A program made the translations under genes and the position numbers. The notes beneath the pieces were generated by a model that worked only from the letters and a program-made list of their open reading frames with translations, searched no databases and was not told the DNA's origin. Below, in pieces: positions 12,762 to 21,428 of a DNA stretch of 51,205 nucleotides (the stretch's first letter is position 1; each line of letters starts with the position of its first letter). This DNA is from CAZUVM01 sp964623885 (GTDB taxonomy: Bacteria; Verrucomicrobiota; Verrucomicrobiia; Limisphaerales; UBA8199), in NCBI GenBank assembly GCA_964623885.1, contig CAZUVM010000096.1:1-51205 (forward strand), read 5' to 3'.

Positions 12762-14182
12762 GCGGAGCCGGTGAGCTCTTTCAAATCGGCGCGGACGCTT
12801 TGGTAACTGGTATCGTAGGCGAGGACTTTTGGGTCGGGTTCGATGCCCCAATTCTTGCAAGCGGCGCGGTAAAGCTCGGGCCACCAATTGCGGTGCTGAG
12901 TGAGGCCTTCCTGGCGCCAATTCTCCCAGTTCATCAGCACGCGCGACCAGCAGGTATCGCCGTAACGAACCGCTTGCTGGGCATCCTTGAACTCTTTCAC
13001 GTACCAATCGCGACCGATGCGCGCATGCAGGACTTCATCAGCCCAATCATAATCCTGGAAGGTTGCGGCCAGCGGATTTTTCGAGGCCTGGCCGACTTCC
13101 CACTCGAAGCGTTTGCCGGTCTTGGGCATAAGGCCTTGCTCGATGAAATAGAGGACGGCGTGCCGTTCGATAGGCTTGAGCTGAGTGTTCAGCGCGAGCG
13201 ACCACGTGAAATTGATCATAACGAGCTTGGGCCAGTCGATGCCGAGCTTGGCAAACCCGACCTCGCCCATCATGGCGTGCCGGGCTTCGTCCCAAAGCTG
13301 GCGGGTCATATCGCGGTAGTACTCCCAAGATTTACCGGGAGTCTCGGCAATGATGCTGGCCAGCATTTCCGGAACATCGATCTCGCGCAGGCGTTTGTAG
13401 AACATCATCAGCGTCTTGGGCTCGGGTGGGTAGTGCTCGTCGTAGAGAAACACCTCGGCGTTGACGCCCATGTTGTAAGGGTCGGGGAAACGCTCATCGC
13501 GACGCGGGACCGGATCATATTTGTAAGGGTGCACGGAGTGCTGGCGCGCAATGGTTTTGCCGCTGGGCTTTTGTGTGCCGTTCAGACCGCCAGCCGCGGC
13601 AAGGCAATCCTCGAGTAAACCGAGCCACGGCGTGATGCGTTCGCTGAGATTGTCCTTCAGCAACACTGAAACCGATTGCGAGCCGAACTGGAGCATGTCG
13701 GTTACTTCAAGCAGGGCGAAACGGCAAAGGCGGACGGAAGGATGGTCGGCGAGCGGGTTCGTGTCGCGGATGTGTTCTTCGAGGGCCGTTTTCAACGCCG
13801 GCAGGGCACGAGCGTAGAGTCCGGCGACAAGCTCTTCGGTGGTGGGTGCAGCCAAGATCTCGTCGAAAAAGATTTCGAGATTCGGGTCCGGCACGGCGTC
13901 GAGGCCGAGCGGCGGTTCGCGCATTGCGCCGACGCGTTTGCGCAGGGCGGCGGCGTGCTCGGCGCAGAGGTGGGCATGAAGGCTGAAGGCCATCTTCAGC
14001 TCGTATAAAGGCTCGGCGGTAATGCGGGAGGTGAAAATCTGGTGCAGGCGCTTGAAGGCGTAATGATATCGTTTCAGCCGGCGCACGCATTCCTCGACGG
14101 AAAGGCCTTGGACCATGGCTTGTTCGAGGGTAGCGAGGCCGGCCAGGGACGGCAGGCCGCGATAAGACGAGGTGCTATTCAT
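12758..14182 (-). CDS. Ferritin-like diiron protein of unknown function
   Basis: A 474-residue, strongly helical protein without signal peptide. The C-terminal half carries the spaced carboxylate/histidine motifs of ferritin-like proteins: KRLREIDVPEMLA, LWDEARHAMMGE (ExxH) and WADEVLHARIGRDW (ExxH). These would bind two metals in a four-helix bundle. The N-terminal 230 residues are a separate helical region (RLKRYHYAFKRLHQIF, LKMAFSLHAHLCAEH). Ferritin-like proteins of this size include oxidases, hydroxylases and storage proteins; which applies is unknown. The stop codon lies in the end of a palindromic repeat, suggesting the repeat inserted at or replaced the original 3' end. Confidence 0.7.
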   Translation of the reverse strand: MNSTSSYRGLPSLAGLATLEQAMVQGLSVEECVRRLKRYHYAFKRLHQIFTSRITAEPLYELKMAFSLHAHLCAEHAAALRKRVGAMREPPLGLDAVPDPNLEIFFDEILAAPTTEELVAGLYARALPALKTALEEHIRDTNPLADHPSVRLCRFALLEVTDMLQFGSQSVSVLLKDNLSERITPWLGLLEDCLAAAGGLNGTQKPSGKTIARQHSVHPYKYDPVPRRDERFPDPYNMGVNAEVFLYDEHYPPEPKTLMMFYKRLREIDVPEMLASIIAETPGKSWEYYRDMTRQLWDEARHAMMGEVGFAKLGIDWPKLVMINFTWSLALNTQLKPIERHAVLYFIEQGLMPKTGKRFEWEVGQASKNPLAATFQDYDWADEVLHARIGRDWYVKEFKDAQQAVRYGDTCWSRVLMNWENWRQEGLTQHRNWWPELYRAACKNWGIEPDPKVLAYDTSYQSVRADLKELTGSA

Positions 14183-14672
14183 GATAAATCAAAATATCTC
14201 GAAATTTAACATGGGGCTCCGATGCCGCACGAGAAAAGTTGCACCGGACCGCGAGCTGTCTCCGCTCGCGGCGGCAGTTAGCTGCCTAGCAGGGAATAAT
14301 GAGCAAGCAACAGACCCCTCACCCCGACCCTCTCCCCTTCGGAAGGGGAGAGGGGGAAGCGATCCGAGCAAGTTGGGTTCAGGGTCACAATGCGCGTGCA
14401 GCCGCAGGTTCGGAACGGCTCGCGTATATCTCGTTGCCGCTGCGGGTCGGGACGTCCCGCGCTCCGGACGAGTCGTGCGCGCTGTGCGGGCCGTGACGCC
14501 TCGTGCCGGATTGAGCCAGGGAAATCAGCCCGCGGGGACGAGGCCGTCCCCGCCCCGCCCGCCGTTAGCTGCGTCATTCCAAACTTCCCGGTTGCGGAGA
14601 TTTTGAGCTGCCCGTAATCTGGGGGACACCGAAACCAAACCCGGCTCGACGAGAACCCGGCCAGGGTATTGA
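14183..14672. other. Repeat-rich intergenic region
   Basis: No gene supported. Contains a CCGCGAGCTG...CGCTCGCGG palindrome (about 14249-14271), a CTCTCCCC / GGGGAGAG hairpin at 14330-14357 of a type common as dispersed repeats, and further CG-rich inverted segments (14430-14570). Any promoter for the DUF4912 gene at 14673 must lie here. Confidence 0.5.
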
Positions 14673-15806
14673 ATGAAACCGGCTCTGAAAATCCCGCCGA
14701 TTCTGCTCGAAGGAGACAAACCGGCGCCATCGGTGGCGAGCGGCCCTGGGCAGAAATTCTTTTCCGCAGATGCGCCTTCGCCGATTCCCGGCGCTGCTTC
14801 TCAACTGCCGTCCAATTACGGGACGGGTCGGCTGCTCCTGGTTGCGCGTGATCCGCATAGCCTGTATGCGGCCTGGGATCCCAGCCCCGAGCAAGCTCAA
14901 AGGTTAGAGGGGAAAGAAGCTGATCCGGAGATATCTGTGCGGGTTTATCAAGAAACAGGAGGGGGCCAACCAGCTCAAGAGATCCGTCTGGCGCCGCTCG
15001 CAATGGACTGCTTTGTGACGGTGAACCAGGCCGGGGCAAAGTATGTGGCGGAGGTTGGTTATTACCTAAATGGTCAGTGGGAGCCGCTCTCAAAATCGGA
15101 TAGCGCAACTACTCCGCCCGAAAAGCCGACGGCGCCCACAGAGCCGGAGTTTATTACATTTGGCGGAGCAATGTCTGAAGCACTGCCCGCGGCGAGGGTA
15201 AATGTCGAGAAGGTTGCCGTGAGGGCGGTTGCGCCGGTTCCAAAGCAACGGCCGCCGGTTCCTACCCCGCCCAAGCCGGCGATGCCGCCGCATCACTTTG
15301 TCGAAGGTATAACGCAAGCTGACGGTTCAATGGTTAGTCAGCTTTCGGCCGCTGCAGCGTGGACGGAAGAGCAGGAAGAGGCATTAAAAGAGGCTGGCGC
15401 GTGGGACAGTCCGGTCAGGCCGTTTCAGGCAACGCCGACGTGGGGCGAACCTGCTGGCATGGCTGCGCCCACGGCTCTTTCTTCAATGGAAGCGGCAGGA
15501 CTCGACTTCCTGGCTGGTGCTGAAGAGGCAGGGATTACTAGTCCCGGCGCTGCAGCGCCGGAACAGAGCCGGGGTTTTTGGTTCACGGTGGATGCCGAAC
15601 TGGTGGTTTACGGAGCCACGGAGCCAGGAGCAATGGTCAAGCTGGAAGGCCGGGCGATCGAGTTACGACCAGATGGGACATTCAGCTTTCGATTGGCTTT
15701 TCCGAATGGCGTGCACGAACTGTCGCTGGCGGCTGAGTCGGGCCGCGGCGATGTCCGTCATGCCAAGCTCGTTTTTGTGCGCTCGACTGAGACGAGTGGC
15801 CTTTAA
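14673..15806 (+). CDS. DUF4912 domain protein
   Basis: A 377-residue protein. Residues 45-150 match DUF4912: NYGTGRLLLVARDPHSLYAAWD, a V-R-Y-x3-G stretch (ISVRVYQETGG) and FVTVNQAGAKYVAEVGYYLNGQWEPLSKS. The middle (150-300) is Pro/Ala-rich and probably disordered. Residues 305-372 form a beta-rich C-terminal domain (WFTVDAELVVYGATEPGAMV, IELRPDGTFSFRLAFPNG), like the bacterial Ig-type fold found with DUF4912. The next gene is a GH57 branching enzyme, an arrangement known from several phyla and suggesting a role in glycogen or glucan handling. No signal peptide, so cytoplasmic. Confidence 0.8.
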   Translation: MKPALKIPPILLEGDKPAPSVASGPGQKFFSADAPSPIPGAASQLPSNYGTGRLLLVARDPHSLYAAWDPSPEQAQRLEGKEADPEISVRVYQETGGGQPAQEIRLAPLAMDCFVTVNQAGAKYVAEVGYYLNGQWEPLSKSDSATTPPEKPTAPTEPEFITFGGAMSEALPAARVNVEKVAVRAVAPVPKQRPPVPTPPKPAMPPHHFVEGITQADGSMVSQLSAAAAWTEEQEEALKEAGAWDSPVRPFQATPTWGEPAGMAAPTALSSMEAAGLDFLAGAEEAGITSPGAAAPEQSRGFWFTVDAELVVYGATEPGAMVKLEGRAIELRPDGTFSFRLAFPNGVHELSLAAESGRGDVRHAKLVFVRSTETSGL

Positions 15807-15827
15807 TGGGATAGCCGCAACTTTCAG

Positions 15828-15978
15828 TTTAACCACAGATTCACACGCAAAATACACGAAAAGCAAAGACTTGGTCCTCACGCAAAGGCCGCCACGGGCG
15901 CCAAGGTTCAGAAATTGAGGAGAACCATGAAATGTCCATCTGTGGTTTTTTAATCTGCATGGGTACGGCTTTGAGGAG
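15828..15978. repeat. Interspersed inverted repeat, ACCACRGATG family (second copy)
   Basis: Left end AACCACAGATTCACACG, right end GTCCATCTGTGGTTTTTTAA followed by CTGCATGGGTACGGCTTTGA, which is the reverse complement, with small changes, of the start of the 10968-11205 copy. Fills the gap between the DUF4912 and GH57 genes. Confidence 0.55.
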
Positions 15979-15992
15979 TTAACTTAATTTCA

Positions 15993-17678
15993 ATGCAAGG
16001 TTGCTTCGCCCTGGTGCTGCACGCGCACTTGCCGTTTGTGCGACACCCCGAACACGAGCGGTTTCTGGAAGAAACGTGGTTATTTGAGGCGATCACAGAG
16101 GTATACGTCCCTTTATTGAAGTTGCTGGAAGGTTGGCAGCGCGACCGATTGAGCGCGCCTCTGACATTGACCCTGACTCCACCGCTGTGCGCGATGCTGC
16201 GCGATCCGTTGCTGCAGAGTCGCTACCGCCGGCACCTGAACGAGCTTATCGACTTAACGGAAAAGGAGATTCATCGGACAGCGTGGCAAAAGCCGCTGCA
16301 ACAGCTCGCGTTGTTTTATCGAAAGCGATTCGAGGATGTCCGCGAGTTTTATGCGGCGAAGAACGGAGATTTGGTTGCTGCGTTCCGTGCGCTGCAAGAT
16401 CAGGGGCGACTGGAAATCATCACGAGCGCAGCCACTCACGCGCTTCTACCGTTGCTGGCGAATCATCCTCCCTCGCTGCGCGCGCAAATTCTCGTGGCGC
16501 GCGATGATTATCGAGCGTGCTTCGGCCGTGACCCGCGCGGCATTTGGCTTCCGGAATGCGCTTACGCCGAAGGGATTGATGCTGCGCTGCGTGAGGCCGG
16601 CTTGGGCTGGTTCATCCTGGAAGGGCATGGGGTTTTGCACGCGCAACCGCGCCCGCGTTATGGGGTTTTTGCGCCAATCATCACGCCGGCAGGATTGGCG
16701 GCGTTTGGCCGGGATCGCGCTTCGGCCAACCAGGTCTGGAGTCGGAACGAAGGTTACCCGGGCGACCCGCGATATCGCGATTTTTATCGGGACATCGGTT
16801 TCGATCTCGACCTGGATTATTTGAAGCCGTATTTGCTGGCACCGGGGCGTGGGTTTACTGGACTGAAGTATTACCGGATCACTGGCGCCAATTCTGCCAA
16901 GGAGGTTTATGAGCCGGAAGCGGCCCGGCGCGCAGCGGACGAGCATGCCGGCCATTTCCTTCAGGCGCGCATAGCCCAGATGCGGGGTCTCGGTGAGACG
17001 CTGGGGCGCGCGCCGCTGGCGCTGGCGCCTTATGACGCCGAATTGTTTGGTCATTGGTGGTACGAAGGACCCGAGTTTCTGGACTTCTTTGTGCGCAAGG
17101 CGTGCTGCGACCAAAACGAGTTCGTTTTGACGACGCCTGAAGACTACCTCCGCATGCAGCCCACCCAACAGGCCGCGCAACCTGCCGCATCGAGTTGGGG
17201 TGACGGCGGGTATCTTCGGGTTTGGATCAATGAAAAAAACGCGTGGATTTATTCGCATCGACAGGTGGCCCAGGAACGGATGAGTGAATTGGCCCGGATG
17301 TGTGGCGAAGGTGAGCGGAGAGGAGAGGAAGAGAAGGTGGCGGAAAAAGGAGATCAGAGCCTCCTTACGTCGGCTCCTACAATTCAGGAAGGCCTCATGT
17401 CGGCCCCTACAAAGACGTCGGCTCCGATAGAACGGGCGTTAAGGCAGGCGGCGCGGGAGCTATTGCTGGCGCAGGCGAGCGATTGGCCGTTCATCCTGCG
17501 GACAGGGACGAGCCCCGAATATGCGCGGCAGCGGGTGACGACGCATTTGCTGCGGTTTACCGAGCTGTATGGGCAACTGAAGGAAGGGACGATTGACGAA
17601 CAACGGTTAGGGGAGATTGAGCGGCAGGATAATATTTTTCCGCAAGTGAATTGGAGGTATTGGGGACCTGAGCATTGA
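15993..17678 (+). CDS. GH57 1,4-alpha-glucan branching enzyme (DUF1957-type)
   Basis: A 561-residue protein. GH57 motifs in order: LVLHAHLPFVRHPE (residues 8-20), WLPECAY with nucleophile Glu188, and APYDAELFGHWWYEGP with acid/base Asp348. Adds alpha-1,6 branches to glucans during glycogen synthesis in the cytoplasm. A C-terminal helical region follows, as in the family. Residues about 438-479 form an unusual Glu/Lys- then Ser/Ala/Pro/Thr-rich insert whose DNA (17352-17430) matches an interspersed repeat also found at 21178-21417; the frame is kept open through it. Probably cotranscribed with the DUF4912 gene. Confidence 0.9.
   Translation: MQGCFALVLHAHLPFVRHPEHERFLEETWLFEAITEVYVPLLKLLEGWQRDRLSAPLTLTLTPPLCAMLRDPLLQSRYRRHLNELIDLTEKEIHRTAWQKPLQQLALFYRKRFEDVREFYAAKNGDLVAAFRALQDQGRLEIITSAATHALLPLLANHPPSLRAQILVARDDYRACFGRDPRGIWLPECAYAEGIDAALREAGLGWFILEGHGVLHAQPRPRYGVFAPIITPAGLAAFGRDRASANQVWSRNEGYPGDPRYRDFYRDIGFDLDLDYLKPYLLAPGRGFTGLKYYRITGANSAKEVYEPEAARRAADEHAGHFLQARIAQMRGLGETLGRAPLALAPYDAELFGHWWYEGPEFLDFFVRKACCDQNEFVLTTPEDYLRMQPTQQAAQPAASSWGDGGYLRVWINEKNAWIYSHRQVAQERMSELARMCGEGERRGEEEKVAEKGDQSLLTSAPTIQEGLMSAPTKTSAPIERALRQAARELLLAQASDWPFILRTGTSPEYARQRVTTHLLRFTELYGQLKEGTIDEQRLGEIERQDNIFPQVNWRYWGPEH
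17352..17430 (+). repeat. Interspersed repeat inserted in frame in the GH57 gene
   Basis: GATCAGAGCCTCCT at 17352-17365 followed by TACGTCGGCTCCTACAATT, then two partial repetitions, CATGTCGGCCCCTAC (about 17396) and AGACGTCGGCTCCGA (about 17413). The same sequence, split by a 200-bp palindromic element, occurs at 21178-21194 and 21397-21417. Confidence 0.65.
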
Positions 17679-17692
17679 GCTCGATCGGGTCT

Positions 17693-17762
17693 GGGACGCC
17701 GAGGACGGCGTCCTTACCAAGAGGCACGAGTGGGACGTCAAGAACGGCGTCCTCACCGCGAA
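17693..17762. repeat. Two-unit direct repeat, GGCGTCCT type
   Basis: Two similar units starting at 17693 (GGGACGCCGAGGACGGCGTC) and 17732 (GGGACGTCAAGAACGGCGTC), period 39 bp, each containing GACGGCGTC-type palindromes. Located between the convergent GH57 and Xer genes, where it could form hairpins in either transcript. Confidence 0.5.
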
Positions 17763-17765
17763 GGA

Positions 17766-18686
17766 TCATGGCCGCGGATGAAAGCGTCGATGGATGTCGC
17801 GCAGTCGGTTGCCGGCGACATGGGTGTAGACCTCGGTGGTGCTGATGTTGGCGTGGCCAAGCAGTTCCTGGATGACACGCAAATCGGCGCCGTGCTCGAG
17901 CAAGTGCGTGGCAAAACTGTGCCGCAGCATGTGCGGGGTGAGGTTGCGCTCGACACCGGCATGCCGTGCCCGGTGTTTGATCCGCAGCCACATGGTGACT
18001 TGGGCGAAGGGCGTGCCGCGTTTGGTTATGAACACCGAAGCAGGAGAACGCGGTGTGACCAGTTTAGGCCGTCCGGCGTCCAGATATCTCTGCAGCGCCG
18101 CCACGGCTTTGCGGCCGAGCGGAACGACGCGTTCCTTGTTACCTTTGCCGATGACGTTGATGAAACCGGCGTCGAGGTGAAGTTGTTCGAGTCGCACCGT
18201 GCGCAGCTCGGCCAGGCGCAAACCGGAAGCGTAGGCCAACTCGAGGATGGCCTGGTCACATAGGCTTTGTGGCGTCTCCGGAGAAATCGGGGTGAGCAGC
18301 TTCTCAATCTCCTGGCTGGTGAGCGCCTTTGGCAGCCGCTGCCAGCGCCGGGGCAGCGATAGGTTTTCGGCGATGTTAACGGGCAGCAGTTTTTCATTTT
18401 CGGCGAACCGATAGAAAGCGCGGAGAGCGGCGATTTCGAGATAAACGCTCTCGCTACTGAGGCGCTTCGGAGAGTTTTCAGGGGCGTTGGCCAGGGCGCG
18501 CTCGCGCTCGTGCTGGAGAAATGACATCAGGTGCCGAAGCTCGATCTGGGGCCAGGCGTGCAGGGCTTCTTTTTCGGCCCAGGTGACGAATTTCTCGAGG
18601 AGCGCGGCGTAGGTGCGCTGGGTGTGCTCGGCCTGACCGCGTTCGTGACGCAGGTGCTGCAAAAAATCTTCAACCAGGGCGCGCAT
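17766..18686 (-). CDS. XerC/XerD-type tyrosine recombinase
   Basis: A 306-residue protein, the usual Xer length. N-terminal SAM-like domain (residues 3-100) then catalytic domain with all six residues: Arg157 (SGLRLAELR), Lys181 (GKGNKERVVPL), His252 and Arg255 (TPHMLRHSFAT), His278 (LLGHANISTTE) and Tyr287 (VYTHV). Xer proteins resolve chromosome dimers at dif. It lacks the extra helix insertion between the second and third motif blocks that identifies integron integrases, so it should not be taken as the integrase for the cassette array. XerC and XerD cannot be told apart from this sequence alone. Confidence 0.9.
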   Translation of the reverse strand: MRALVEDFLQHLRHERGQAEHTQRTYAALLEKFVTWAEKEALHAWPQIELRHLMSFLQHERERALANAPENSPKRLSSESVYLEIAALRAFYRFAENEKLLPVNIAENLSLPRRWQRLPKALTSQEIEKLLTPISPETPQSLCDQAILELAYASGLRLAELRTVRLEQLHLDAGFINVIGKGNKERVVPLGRKAVAALQRYLDAGRPKLVTPRSPASVFITKRGTPFAQVTMWLRIKHRARHAGVERNLTPHMLRHSFATHLLEHGADLRVIQELLGHANISTTEVYTHVAGNRLRDIHRRFHPRP

Positions 18687-18764
18687 CTTTACCCGGCGTG
18701 ACAGCCGGCAGCCCCGCTAAGATCCACCTCAACTTGTGGATGGAAATCGAGCTTCCTAAACCTG

Positions 18765-20237
18765 TTATTTTGCAGCGGTTGCCTCCGGCGCACTGGGTGC
18801 AGCAGCTTTGGCCGGCAGCGAAAGGACTTGTGATTGCAGGCCGATTTTGGCGCACACAAAATAAACAACAGCGCCGACGATGAACGCCGCCACGGGTGCA
18901 GCGGGTACCGGGTAGATTTTAAGAATCGGCAGAATGCCGACTGCAAATCCGGCGAGCCACGCAATCCAGCCCGCGGGATTGAAGCCGGCTCGGGGGCCCG
19001 TCCAAGTGCCCCCCGAAAGAAGGTAATCGATCAACATGGCGCCACAGACGGGGCCAAAGGATGCTCCAATGATTTGAAAGACGATAATAGCCTGGCCGGC
19101 CTTGCCGGTAATCGCGAGGAGAATACTGATTGCAGCGCCGATACCGACCGAAATGAACGGGTTTACTTTGGGCAAAGTCGTTTTGAAGCTGTTGGCGGCG
19201 ATAAAAGATGAGAAACAGGCCGGCGGAAATGCGGCGATAGCCAGCAGGAACATGATTAAGCCCGCGCTCTTACCCATGATAATAGGAATCAGACCAGGGC
19301 TTTGCAGGATTAAACTCGCGCTCCCCGGGGGAGTAGATTTAGCGGCAGCATCCTTGGCGGCGGCTACTGCAGCCGCATTAAGTTCGGTTGAACCGTAAGT
19401 GCCGGCAACAACGAGCGCTGAAATTCCTGCCGTTACGATGATGGCGATGGCCACACCAACTATCCCACCTAAACTTACATCCTTCTTGTCACGGCTGTTG
19501 GTCCCAAAATCAACGCCCGCAGCGCCCGCCGTTGCAAAAAAGCCCACAACGAAGGTCATCATGAACGCAAGCACACCAAATGCACTTAGAGGATCCGGCA
19601 CTTGAGGGCTAATGGTTTTATGAAGGTCGACAAGTTTCTGGGCGTCGAAACTGCCCAGACCGCCCGCAGTCTTGGCAAGCAGGATGAGGAGAATTGCCAA
19701 AGGAATCAGCGGCAGATAAGTCGCGACCTTCGCGACATATTGGATGCCTTTCAAGCCCACAAACGCCGCCAGAATGCCCCAGACGATCATGATGATATTC
19801 GGTGGAATGGGCAGGACCTGGGCAAGCGCCAAAGCGGAAAAATAGGTGTTCACGCCAAGCCAACCGAACTGCAACAAACCCATAAGAAAACCTGGCATCA
19901 GGAATCCGCCCTGCGCTCCGAAGGTGGAAGTGCCCACAATATAAAGAGGAAGTCCGGTCTTCATGCCGAACAGTCCCGGAATAAGGTAGAACAAGAAATG
20001 ACACACCAGCGCCGCTAAAACCAGGCTAAGTAACGCCCAGCCGAGGCCTTGCGAGAGCATCCCGCCTGCATTGGGAGCGTTCACGGCGTCCTGCCAAAAG
20101 ACGAACCAGAGGAATATGCCGGCGTAGGTTGGCGCTGTGTTTTTATACCAGGGCGCCCGGTTTGATGTCGGGTTGGGCGTGGCGCTGGTAATGTAAGACG
20201 GGAGCTGGCCGACCGATTGCAGGTTTGGGTCACTCAT
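18765..20237 (-). CDS. NCS1-family nucleobase/allantoin/thiamine permease
   Basis: A 490-residue protein with about 12 hydrophobic segments. The N-terminus APWYKNTAPTYAGIFLWFVFWQ and the first segments fit NCS1 cytosine/purine/hydantoin transporters (CodB-like), as do GLFGMKTGLPLYIVGTSTFG and FGWLGVNTYFSALALAQ. Residues about 280-320 are an Ala-rich loop. These are sodium- or proton-coupled importers of nucleobases or related rings in the inner membrane. No catabolic gene for such a substrate is adjacent, so the substrate is not predicted. Confidence 0.85.
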   Translation of the reverse strand: MSDPNLQSVGQLPSYITSATPNPTSNRAPWYKNTAPTYAGIFLWFVFWQDAVNAPNAGGMLSQGLGWALLSLVLAALVCHFLFYLIPGLFGMKTGLPLYIVGTSTFGAQGGFLMPGFLMGLLQFGWLGVNTYFSALALAQVLPIPPNIIMIVWGILAAFVGLKGIQYVAKVATYLPLIPLAILLILLAKTAGGLGSFDAQKLVDLHKTISPQVPDPLSAFGVLAFMMTFVVGFFATAGAAGVDFGTNSRDKKDVSLGGIVGVAIAIIVTAGISALVVAGTYGSTELNAAAVAAAKDAAAKSTPPGSASLILQSPGLIPIIMGKSAGLIMFLLAIAAFPPACFSSFIAANSFKTTLPKVNPFISVGIGAAISILLAITGKAGQAIIVFQIIGASFGPVCGAMLIDYLLSGGTWTGPRAGFNPAGWIAWLAGFAVGILPILKIYPVPAAPVAAFIVGAVVYFVCAKIGLQSQVLSLPAKAAAPSAPEATAAK

Positions 20238-20501
20238 AATTCGGGGATCTGGTTTTAGGGAGTTACGCTGCGGGTTTCAAGGTGGTGGGGCCGACCTTTG
20301 GGGTGCGGTCGGAACCAGTTACCCGGCTGCGCTTTAGTTAAACTGCCTGTTGCCAAAGAGGTGCCAAGCATTAGGGCCAGCATAGCCGCCGAGCCTACGG
20401 GGGTGTCAATCGGAAAGTGAGAAGCATGTGGGAAGCATGCGCGCGAGCGTTTCCGTGTGGGTTTGACATTTACAGCGAAATACCACAGTAAAACACACTT
20501 T

Positions 20502-21149
20502 ATGAAATTGTTTATTGATACGGCCGATGTTGCACAAATCCGAGAAGCCTGGAGCTGGGGCATCATCGACGGCGTTACCACAAACCCCTCCCACGTAGCC
20601 AAAGCCGGACGGAAGCCATCCGACATCTACCGCGAGATTTGCGACATTGTGGATGGCCCCATCAGCCTTGAAACAGTATCACTTGAGGCTGATGCAATTG
20701 TGAAAGAAGGCCGTAAGCTGGCAAAGATTCACAAGAACGTGGTTATTAAAGTGCCCATCATCAAAGAGGGGCTGAAAGCGGTGAAGGTGCTGGCGGCCGA
20801 AGGTTACAAGACGAACGTGACAGTAACGTTCTCCGCGCTACAGGCGCTGCTGGCCGCCAAGGTAGGGGCGACCTATATCAGTCCGTTCGTAGGTCGTTTG
20901 GACGCGGTGGGGCACGACGGGATGGAACTGGTGCGCCAAATCAAAACCATCTATCGAAATTACGGGTTCACCACGCAGATCATCACGGCGGCTGCGCGTC
21001 ACCCGTTGCATGTTTTGGAAGCGGCCATGGCCGGCTCGGACGTTATGACCATGAGCTTCGACATTCTTCAGCAGCTTTATCAACACCCGCTTACGGATGT
21101 TGTCCTGGGTCAGTTCCTAAGCGATTGGGCAAAGATCCCTAACAAGTAA
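20502..21149 (+). CDS. tal: Transaldolase (short, TalC-type)
   Basis: A 215-residue protein from ATG 20502 (MKLFIDTAD, the family's normal start). Schiff-base Lys83 lies in VVIKVP. Residues that separate transaldolase from fructose-6-phosphate aldolase favour transaldolase: Glu57 in GPISLETVS and Phe129 in YISPFVGRLD. Moves a dihydroxyacetone unit between sugar phosphates in the non-oxidative pentose phosphate pathway. The TTGACA at 20463-20468 is a possible -35 element, but no good -10 follows. The gene is monocistronic, followed by repeat DNA. Confidence 0.92.
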   Translation: MKLFIDTADVAQIREAWSWGIIDGVTTNPSHVAKAGRKPSDIYREICDIVDGPISLETVSLEADAIVKEGRKLAKIHKNVVIKVPIIKEGLKAVKVLAAEGYKTNVTVTFSALQALLAAKVGATYISPFVGRLDAVGHDGMELVRQIKTIYRNYGFTTQIITAAARHPLHVLEAAMAGSDVMTMSFDILQQLYQHPLTDVVLGQFLSDWAKIPNK

Positions 21150-21194
21150 GCAGGATTTGCTGCTACAGTTAAGAATGGATCAGAGCCTCCTGAC

Positions 21195-21396
21195 GGGCGT
21201 GTTGCCCAAATCGCATGTGCTCTCACTAACACCTCGCTTCAGCGAGGTGGGGAATGCGCCGCGAGGAGTCGGTAACCGTTTTAACGGGTTAACTGTGGCA
21301 AAAACCGTTGAAACGGTTGCTTCTCCACCTTGGCCCCTATTCACCCCGCTGAAGCGGGGTGTTAATGACACCGAGAATGTGTTTGGGCAGCACACC
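21195..21396. mobile_element. MITE-like nested palindromic element
   Basis: Two 54-nt arms (21195-21248 and 21343-21396) are imperfect reverse complements. Their inner parts are themselves hairpins: CACCTCGCTTCAGCGAGGTG on the left, CACCCCGCTTCAGCGGGGTG in the complement of the right. A second palindromic pair lies at the centre (AACCGTTTTAACGGGTT; AAACCGTTGAAACGGTT). No coding capacity. It splits a repeat that is uninterrupted at 17352-17384; the flanks CTGAC (left) and CTCAC (right) both correspond to CTTAC there, hinting at a 5-bp target duplication. Confidence 0.65.
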
Positions 21397-21428
21397 CTCA
21401 CATCGGCTCCGACAATTGATTTGGTCAT

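Noticed and set aside
12530..13618. Long + strand open frame (over 360 codons) opposite the ferritin-like gene
   Set aside because: Antisense shadow: the minus strand carries the clear ferritin-like motifs and the + frame has no recognisable domain.
14320..14357. CCCTCACCCCGACCCTCTCC / GGGGAGAGG as an intrinsic terminator
   Set aside because: Stem without a T-tract, not directly after a gene; it looks like a common dispersed repeat.
17766..18686. Tyrosine recombinase as the integron integrase
   Set aside because: It has all Xer catalytic residues and normal Xer length but lacks the extra helix insertion typical of IntI, and it lies 8 kb from the array in a housekeeping-like context.
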